27,526 bases of DNA, from the NCBI GenBank assembly GCA_017407365.1, contig JAFQWR010000090.1, forward strand, positions 1-27,526. Reading direction: 5' to 3'. The notes beneath the pieces were generated by a model. That model did no database searches and was not told where the DNA came from. It saw only the letters and a program-made list of their open reading frames with translations. This DNA is from Clostridia bacterium (lineage in GTDB: Bacteria; Bacillota; Clostridia; Christensenellales; HGM11417). The translations under genes were made by a program, and so were the position numbers. How positions within the stretch are numbered: the stretch's first letter is position 1; each line of letters begins with the position of its first letter. Shown one piece after another: positions 23,124-27,526 of this stretch.

Positions 23124-24761
23124 TCAGATGGAATATTCTACCTCTTCGATGGTGTGCGCCATAAAGGAAAGGTGGTCGCCCGCACGCTCTAAGTTGGAAA
23201 CGAGGTTGATATACACACTGCTGTTTGCAGGGGAGCATTCGCCATGGTTGAGGCGCTCGATATGATCGCCGATCAACGTTTTGCGCATCGCATCCAGCTG
23301 CTCCTCCGCCGCATCTACCATGGGAAGAATGGAGCGGTCCTTGGTGAGGCGCGCCTGCTTGGTAAGCTCGTAAAGCTCCTCGAGCTTTGCAAACATCTCC
23401 GTCAGCTTTTCGTTTACGCCGGGAGAGAATACCAGCTCATCCTGTACCTCTCGCAGGGTATATTTGATGAAGTTATCCGCAATCTCTGCAATTCTCACAA
23501 TATCCAGAATATTGTTGTGCAGAATGGAAATACGCTTTTCGTCGTTGACCGTGAGGTCGAAGGAGGAAATGTCGATGAGGTAGTCGGTGAGGCGCTTGCT
23601 CATTTCGTTTACCTCGGCATCCAGCGTGCGTACGGTTTCCAGATGGTCGGCATCCTTTTTGATAAAGCAGGTAAAGCCGTTTTTCAGCGCGCCCATTGCC
23701 TTATCTGCCATACGGATTGCCTCCTTGTTGCTCTGCTCGATGGCAACGGTGGGCGCAGAAAGGAAGCGCTCGTCGATAAAGGATTGCTCCTCTTTCTTCT
23801 TGGTATCCTTAATCAGAAGCTCTGCAATCTTAACAAAGAGCGAGATAAAGGGAACGAATACTACCGTGCAGATGACATTGAAGAAGGTGTGGAACATTGC
23901 AATCTGCGTGCCGGGCAGATTGGGGAACCATTTTTCGAAGGTGACCGCCATAAAATCGGGCCACAGAACAAGCAGCACAAAGAACAGCGCAGAGCCGAAT
24001 ACGTTGAACAGCAGGTGAATCAGGCTGGCACGCTTTGCCCCGCGATTGGTGCCGATGGCAGAAATCATCGAGGTGGTGCAGGAGCCGATGTTGCTGCCAA
24101 GCACCAGAAACAGCACGGCATTGCCACCGCCGCCAATAACGAGACCGGCGTTTACCACCGAAATGATGATGGTGGTGATGGCAGAGCTGCTCTGCATGAT
24201 GGTGGTGGCTACCACACCGATTACAAGCAGCAGGAAGGGATTGGTAACGGTATTTAATATCTGCGTTACAACGGGCTCCTCCTTCAATGCGCTCATCGAG
24301 GAGTTCATCAGCTCTAAGCCCATAAACACAAGACCAAGGCCCGCAATGGCAAGACCGATGGAATTGATCTTGGGCTTTTTGGTAACCATGGTGATAACGA
24401 TACCCACGAAGGTGAGCGCAATGGCAAAGGTGGCAAAGTCGAACGACTGCAACGCCGCAATCTGCGCGGTGATGGTGGTACCGATATTGGCACCCATAAT
24501 AAACGCCGTTGCCTGATACAGCGACATCAGCCCTGCGTTTACAAAGCCGATGACCATAACGGTGGTAAGACCGGAGCTCTGCACAATGGCAGTGGTCACC
24601 GCACCCACACCGATGCCTACGAGGGGATTTTTGGATGTTTTCTGGAACAGCGATTTCAGCCTGCGGTTGGCAAGCTTTTCCATATTGTCCGATAAAACCT
24701 TAACGCCAAATAAAAAGGCACCCAGTCCACCAAGGAACAGAAAGAAATTCGTTATGCTCAT
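23124..24761 (-). CDS. Na/Pi cotransporter family protein with PhoU-like domain (NptA/YjbB-type)
   Basis: A 545-residue membrane protein that probably moves phosphate coupled to sodium. The N-terminal half has two inverted transport repeats with the hallmark motifs QSSGLTTVMV (Gln61) and QSSSAITTI (Gln190), each followed by a GANIGTT or GSNIGSC motif. The C-terminal 200 residues form a PhoU-like helical bundle (VRTLDAEVNEMSKRLTDYL, NLERAGDHLSFMAHTIEE). The ATG at 24761 is chosen: GAGGAAAGGAT precedes it, and it starts directly at the first membrane segment, whereas the 34-residue upstream extension overlaps the promoter region. It has its own promoter (24813-24841) and terminator. It is a paralogue of the gene at 24941-26626. 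YjbB-like members can export phosphate, so direction is uncertain. Confidence 0.93.
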   Translation of the reverse strand: MSITNFFLFLGGLGAFLFGVKVLSDNMEKLANRRLKSLFQKTSKNPLVGIGVGAVTTAIVQSSGLTTVMVIGFVNAGLMSLYQATAFIMGANIGTTITAQIAALQSFDFATFAIALTFVGIVITMVTKKPKINSIGLAIAGLGLVFMGLELMNSSMSALKEEPVVTQILNTVTNPFLLLVIGVVATTIMQSSSAITTIIISVVNAGLVIGGGGNAVLFLVLGSNIGSCTTSMISAIGTNRGAKRASLIHLLFNVFGSALFFVLLVLWPDFMAVTFEKWFPNLPGTQIAMFHTFFNVICTVVFVPFISLFVKIAELLIKDTKKKEEQSFIDERFLSAPTVAIEQSNKEAIRMADKAMGALKNGFTCFIKKDADHLETVRTLDAEVNEMSKRLTDYLIDISSFDLTVNDEKRISILHNNILDIVRIAEIADNFIKYTLREVQDELVFSPGVNEKLTEMFAKLEELYELTKQARLTKDRSILPMVDAAEEQLDAMRKTLIGDHIERLNHGECSPANSSVYINLVSNLERAGDHLSFMAHTIEEVEYSI

Positions 24762-24812
24762 ATCCTTTCCTCTTCTTCTGCTGATATAAAATATGCGAAC
24801 TGTCGCATTATA

Positions 24813-24841
24813 ATTATAAAGCATTTCAGGAAAATTAGCAA
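24813..24841 (-). promoter_or_regulatory. Probable promoter of the first Na/Pi cotransporter gene
   Basis: On the minus strand, TTGCTA (24841-24836), 17 bases, TATAAT (24818-24813). The -35 box matches only four of six positions. Confidence 0.6.
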
Positions 24842-24884
24842 ACGATTTTACACCTTTCGTCACCGCTTACATCAATTACGCACG

Positions 24885-24919
24885 CAAAAAATAAAAACGG
24901 AAGCAATTTTCTGCTTCCG
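24885..24919 (-). terminator. Intrinsic terminator of the second Na/Pi cotransporter gene
   Basis: In the minus-strand RNA CGGAAGCA (24919-24912) pairs with UGCUUCCG (24905-24898), followed by UUUUUAUUUUUU. Confidence 0.88.
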
Positions 24920-24940
24920 CTTTTCTTTATCGGAATAAAT

Positions 24941-26626
24941 TTATTCCTCCGTTTGCGCACCGATGGGGTTTACGATACTGTACCCGACGTTGACAAGGTG
25001 GTCTGCCACACGCTCTAAGCCAAGAACCGCCGAGGAATAATACGGGCTGACCTCGGGTCTGCAATTGCCCTCAGCAAGGCGCAGAAAGTGGCTTGCCGTG
25101 AGGTTCTTCTTCATACTGTCCACGCTTTCTTCCAATACGGTAAGCTCGTGCAAGCCCGATTTGTTGAGGTTTTCGAAGGCGTCCTTGGAAATACCGAGCA
25201 TCTTAGCTACCGTTTCGCTCATTCCTCCGATATCGCCCCGTGCGCTTTCCGAGAAGGCAATTCCCCTCTCCTTCATCTCTGCACCGATTTCAAAGAAGTT
25301 TTCTGCGTGGTCACCGATACGCTCAAGGTCGTTTAACACGTGGAAGTACGCACCGATGGAGCGCTCCTCGCTTTCGGTTAAGTGCGAGGCGGAAAGCCTG
25401 ATTAAAAACTGGGTAAGTGCGCCGTTGGTAAAGTCGATGATTTCCTCATTCTCAGCGATTGTTTTCTTGGCATCCAGCGTGCCCGTTTCCATTGCGACAA
25501 AGGAAAGGCGGATGTTTTCCTCTACCAGGGAGAACATATAATCCATCTCCTTTTTCACCTGCACGAATGCAACGGAGGGAGCGGAAAGCAGACGCTCGTC
25601 CACATACTTGAGCGCACGTGCCTTGCCGCTTTGCTGCTTATCCTTAATGACAAAGCGGGAGAATTTTACCAGCAGACCGGTAAAGGGAAGAAGCACGCAG
25701 GTGGTAACCACGTTGAATACTACGTGGAATGCCGAAACACGCATCTGCAGGGACATTGCATCCGAGCCGGGGAACATTGAAACAAGCAGGCTCACCGCTT
25801 GGTCCTTGAGCAGCCAGATCACAGCGGTAAACAGCACCGTGCCGATTACATTGAAGGTAAAGTGGATGAGCGCCACACGCTTGGCGTTTGCATTCGCACC
25901 CACCGAGGCAAGAAGCGCGGTTACACAGGTACCGATATTGCTGCCAAGCACGATAAACAGCGCCGATTCCAGGGGAAGCACGCCCGTGCCGACCATTGTG
26001 ATGACCACACCCGTTGCCGCCGAGGAGCTTTGAATAAGGGCGGTGAAAATCACACCGAGGGCAATGAGGAGAAGCGGGAAGCTTACCGCCTCAAAAACAG
26101 AGGTAAACATTCCCTCAACAAGCGGATTGCCGAATGCCTGCTCACTGCTCATTACGTTAAGGCCTACAAAGATAAGACCGAGGCCACTGCAAAGCTTACC
26201 GATGATTTTGATTTTTTCCTTGTTGAAAAAGCCCAGCATCACGCCTGCAAACGCAAGCAGATACATCAGCATATTGAAGTAATCGTTTTTCAGCGCAATC
26301 AGCACGCCGGTGATGGTGGTACCGATGTTGGCGCCCATAATGATGGGCGTTGCCTGCATCAGAGTCATAACGCCCGCATTTACAAGACCGATGACCATAA
26401 CGGAGGTTGCCGACGAGCTTTGTATGATAGCGGTGACACCTGCGCCGATACCGACACCCGAAAAGCGGTTGTTGCTGATTTTACTCATAAAGCGCTTCAT
26501 GCCGCTTCCTGCACTTCTTTCCAGGGCATCACTCATAAAATTCATGCCCACGATAAACACACCTACGCCCGCAAGAAGCCAGACGAGGCTTTGCACCAGC
26601 TGCAAAATTTCTTCTGAGGTTAACAT
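24941..26626 (-). CDS. Na/Pi cotransporter family protein with PhoU-like domain, second paralogue
   Basis: A 561-residue paralogue of the neighbouring transporter. Both transport repeats are intact: QSSSATSVMV (Gln69) with GANIGTT, and QSSSAATGVV (Gln199) with GSNIGTC. The C-terminal PhoU-like bundle contains VLNDLERIGDHAENFFEIG and VLGLERVADHLVNVGYSI. The N-terminus carries a short extra segment before the first membrane helix. AAGGAG precedes the ATG at 26626. I find no good promoter in the 78 bases between the ATG and the upstream terminator at 26705-26748, so transcription may depend on read-through from the promoter at 26901-26929. A terminator at 24885-24919 separates it from its paralogue. 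Confidence 0.93.
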   Translation of the reverse strand: MLTSEEILQLVQSLVWLLAGVGVFIVGMNFMSDALERSAGSGMKRFMSKISNNRFSGVGIGAGVTAIIQSSSATSVMVIGLVNAGVMTLMQATPIIMGANIGTTITGVLIALKNDYFNMLMYLLAFAGVMLGFFNKEKIKIIGKLCSGLGLIFVGLNVMSSEQAFGNPLVEGMFTSVFEAVSFPLLLIALGVIFTALIQSSSAATGVVITMVGTGVLPLESALFIVLGSNIGTCVTALLASVGANANAKRVALIHFTFNVIGTVLFTAVIWLLKDQAVSLLVSMFPGSDAMSLQMRVSAFHVVFNVVTTCVLLPFTGLLVKFSRFVIKDKQQSGKARALKYVDERLLSAPSVAFVQVKKEMDYMFSLVEENIRLSFVAMETGTLDAKKTIAENEEIIDFTNGALTQFLIRLSASHLTESEERSIGAYFHVLNDLERIGDHAENFFEIGAEMKERGIAFSESARGDIGGMSETVAKMLGISKDAFENLNKSGLHELTVLEESVDSMKKNLTASHFLRLAEGNCRPEVSPYYSSAVLGLERVADHLVNVGYSIVNPIGAQTEE

Positions 26627-26704
26627 AGTTTTTCTCCTTTTCTTCTAATATCTATGCATACGCCTAACCGCTCCGTATTGCAGCCAAACGAAAGTATTTG
26701 AAGC

Positions 26705-26748
26705 AAAAAAAAGCGACGCCGTGATTCCACACAAAATCACGTCATCGC
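26705..26748 (-). terminator. Terminator at the end of the small reading frame, candidate attenuator
   Basis: In the minus-strand RNA the arms 26748-26735 and 26726-26713 pair over 14 positions with one G-U and one mismatch, followed by eight U. The UGA stop codon of the 35-codon frame (26744-26742) lies inside the first arm, so a ribosome there would block the hairpin. Confidence 0.8.
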
Positions 26749-26849
26749 CTGAAATATGCTATATAATTGTACGTGCTGAAAAAGAAAACGGAAAGCCTGA
26801 CACCGCTCGGGTGCCTTACAGCAACAGATGTTGTAAGCCGTCCTTTCAT
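26742..26849 (-). CDS. Candidate 35-aa small protein or leader peptide
   Basis: An ATG at 26849 has AAAGGAG eight bases upstream (26858-26864) and lies about 50 bases downstream of an exact consensus promoter. The frame runs 35 codons to TGA at 26742-26744. The product is strongly basic (Lys2, Arg4, 12, 18, 34, 35, no acidic residue), and residues 22-33 (FFFSTYNYIAYF) are mostly aromatic. It has no clear signal peptide. The same RNA can fold into two short hairpins (26815-26820 with 26832-26837; 26800-26804 with 26810-26814) inside a five-bp stem, so it might be a structured RNA rather than a gene. I do not recognise it. Confidence 0.5.
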   Translation of the reverse strand: MKGRLTTSVAVRHPSGVRLSVFFFSTYNYIAYFRR

Positions 26850-26900
26850 TTGTTGTTCTCCTTTGTAAAGCAAGCATTAAAACTAAGCCGTACAAAATTC

Positions 26901-26929
26901 ATTATACAGTATTTGCCGTGCTATGTCAA
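26901..26929 (-). promoter_or_regulatory. Consensus sigma-A promoter of the small reading frame
   Basis: On the minus strand, TTGACA (26929-26924), 17 bases, TATAAT (26906-26901); an exact match to consensus. Confidence 0.88.
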
Positions 26930-26987
26930 ATTAAAAAACGCCCTTGCGGACAACAAAAACAGATTGTTATGACATATAAAACATAAA

Positions 26988-27016
26988 GCGACGAAGGGAA
27001 AGCACCCCCTCGTCGC
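26988..27016 (-). terminator. Probable terminator after the isomerase gene
   Basis: GCGACGA (26988-26994) pairs with TCGTCGC (27010-27016), extended by GGG/CCC. The T-tail in the minus-strand direction is weak (TTTATGTTTTA). Confidence 0.65.
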
Positions 27017-27031
27017 CCGTATAAGCTTATT

Positions 27032-27526
27032 CTATTTTGCCAGCGCACGCATAGCGGCTGCGCACGCGGTGAGGTAGTCAAGCGAATCTCCCTCAAAACG
27101 CTCTGCCTCCAAAACCGCCCAGGAAAGCCCTCGGGTTTTGCTCCATTGCAATGCGCTCTGCGAATCGGAAATGCCCTCGCCCACAACGGGGTTAAAGTCC
27201 TCCACGCCGCCTGCCCCCATTTCCTTTACGTGCAAAACAGCAACACGGGGCGCAATGGATTGCAGATAGGGAACAACCTCCTTGCCTGCCGCCTTCAACC
27301 AGAAGATATCCACCTCTGCCTTGACAAAGGGCACTGCGTTTAATACCTCACGGATGAAATCTCTGCCGCCGTGAAACTCGTGCGCATGGTTGTGGTAGCA
27401 AACCTCTACCCCCTCGCCCAGCACCGAGATTGCATTACGGAGCACGGGCGCAATTTTTTCGCCTAAGCGGTCAAAATCCTCCTCAGCCACCCAGGGTAGA
27501 GTAACCGTGGGGAAGTGAAACAGTTG
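27032..27526 (-). CDS. Sugar phosphate isomerase/epimerase (AP-endonuclease-2-type TIM barrel), 5' end cut off
   Basis: The C-terminal 164 residues of a TIM-barrel isomerase/epimerase of the IolE/xylose-isomerase-like class. The signature YHNHAHEF provides metal-binding His and Glu residues. VDIFWLKAAGKEVVPYL and VAVLHVKEMG follow, and VVGEG/WAVLEAERFEGD ends the barrel. The frame stays open to the right edge of the window (the residues before the GTG at 27490 read FPTVTLPW), so the gene begins outside and the GTG is internal. Such enzymes interconvert sugars or inositol derivatives in the cytoplasm with a divalent metal. The exact substrate is unknown. Confidence 0.9.
   Translation of the reverse strand, partial: QLFHFPTVTLPWVAEEDFDRLGEKIAPVLRNAISVLGEGVEVCYHNHAHEFHGGRDFIREVLNAVPFVKAEVDIFWLKAAGKEVVPYLQSIAPRVAVLHVKEMGAGGVEDFNPVVGEGISDSQSALQWSKTRGLSWAVLEAERFEGDSLDYLTACAAAMRALAK

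Larger units (their letters stand above)
26627..27031 (-). promoter_or_regulatory. Leader region upstream of the second Na/Pi cotransporter gene
   Basis: A 405-base gap between the isomerase and transporter genes. It holds, in the order of minus-strand transcription, the isomerase terminator, a consensus promoter, a 35-codon frame with ribosome binding site, a terminator, and 78 bases without a convincing promoter before the transporter ATG. The order suggests transcription attenuation. Confidence 0.5.

Noticed and set aside
23244..24257. 337-aa open frame on the plus strand inside the first Na/Pi cotransporter gene
   Set aside because: It is antisense to a well-supported transporter gene and its product is a low-complexity Gly/His/Asn/Arg-rich sequence without family motifs.
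25799..26617. 272-aa open frame on the plus strand inside the second Na/Pi cotransporter gene
   Set aside because: It is a shadow frame like the previous one; both arise from the codon bias of the true genes.
26721..26972. 83-aa plus-strand frame opposite the small leader unit
   Set aside because: It has no ribosome binding site or promoter in its own direction and runs through the minus-strand promoter and terminator; the signals on the minus strand are much better.
1..27526. Search for tRNA, rRNA, insertion sequences, integrase or phage genes, attachment sites and known riboswitch patterns
   Set aside because: I found no terminal inverted repeats, transposase motifs, tRNA cloverleaf with CCA-adjacent arm or familiar riboswitch core; absence by eye is not proof, and an Infernal/tRNAscan run would settle it.

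Overview
The window looks like the chromosome of a gut- or rumen-type Gram-positive anaerobe (Bacillota, Clostridia; Christensenellales or a relative is only a guess). Reasons: strong AGGAGG-type ribosome binding sites, exact sigma-A promoters (TTGACA-N17-TATAAT occurs five times), intrinsic hairpin-plus-T terminators, PhoU-tailed Na/Pi symporters, a BspA-type leucine-rich-repeat protein and many carbohydrate-active enzymes. I saw no rRNA, tRNA, CRISPR array, insertion sequence or phage gene.

Left part (1-7980, all + strand): the 3' part of a CE2-type acetyl esterase cut by the window edge, a DUF4279 protein, a GH3 beta-glycosidase, a multi-pass membrane protein (YwaF/TMEM164-like), a leucine-rich-repeat protein without a signal peptide, and a GH172 (DUF2961) enzyme with its catalytic glutamate pair intact. 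Most of these genes have their own recognisable promoter or terminator.

Centre (7998-21443): a Gram-positive glycan-utilisation locus. A divergently transcribed ArsR-type regulator faces a seven-gene, 12-kb minus-strand operon: cytoplasmic GH2 glycosidase, lipoprotein solute-binding protein, two sugar ABC permeases, an exported alpha/alpha-toroid protein of unrecognised family, a 1016-aa surface protein with four copies of an unnamed beta-sandwich-like domain, and a 449-aa surface protein with one copy. The toroid and both surface proteins carry Pro-Gly-acidic or Pro-Gly-Glu-Asn tandem linkers. No ABC ATPase is encoded, so a shared ATPase elsewhere is likely. The operon is read from two near-identical promoter modules that look like a local duplication. 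The likely scheme is that surface proteins bind a glycan, the toroid enzyme cuts it, the ABC system imports the oligosaccharides, the GH2 enzyme degrades them, and the regulator senses the state of the pathway.

Right part (21450-27526, all minus strand): a two-gene unit of a leucine-carboxylmethyltransferase-family enzyme and the RNA 2'-phosphotransferase KptA, then two paralogous Na/Pi cotransporter genes. Upstream of the second one lies a compact unit with a consensus promoter, ribosome binding site, 35-codon reading frame and a terminator whose arm contains the stop codon; this is a candidate attenuator or small-protein gene. The window ends inside a sugar-phosphate isomerase/epimerase gene.

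The best candidate for an undescribed system is the central operon, especially its repeated surface domain and toroid enzyme.
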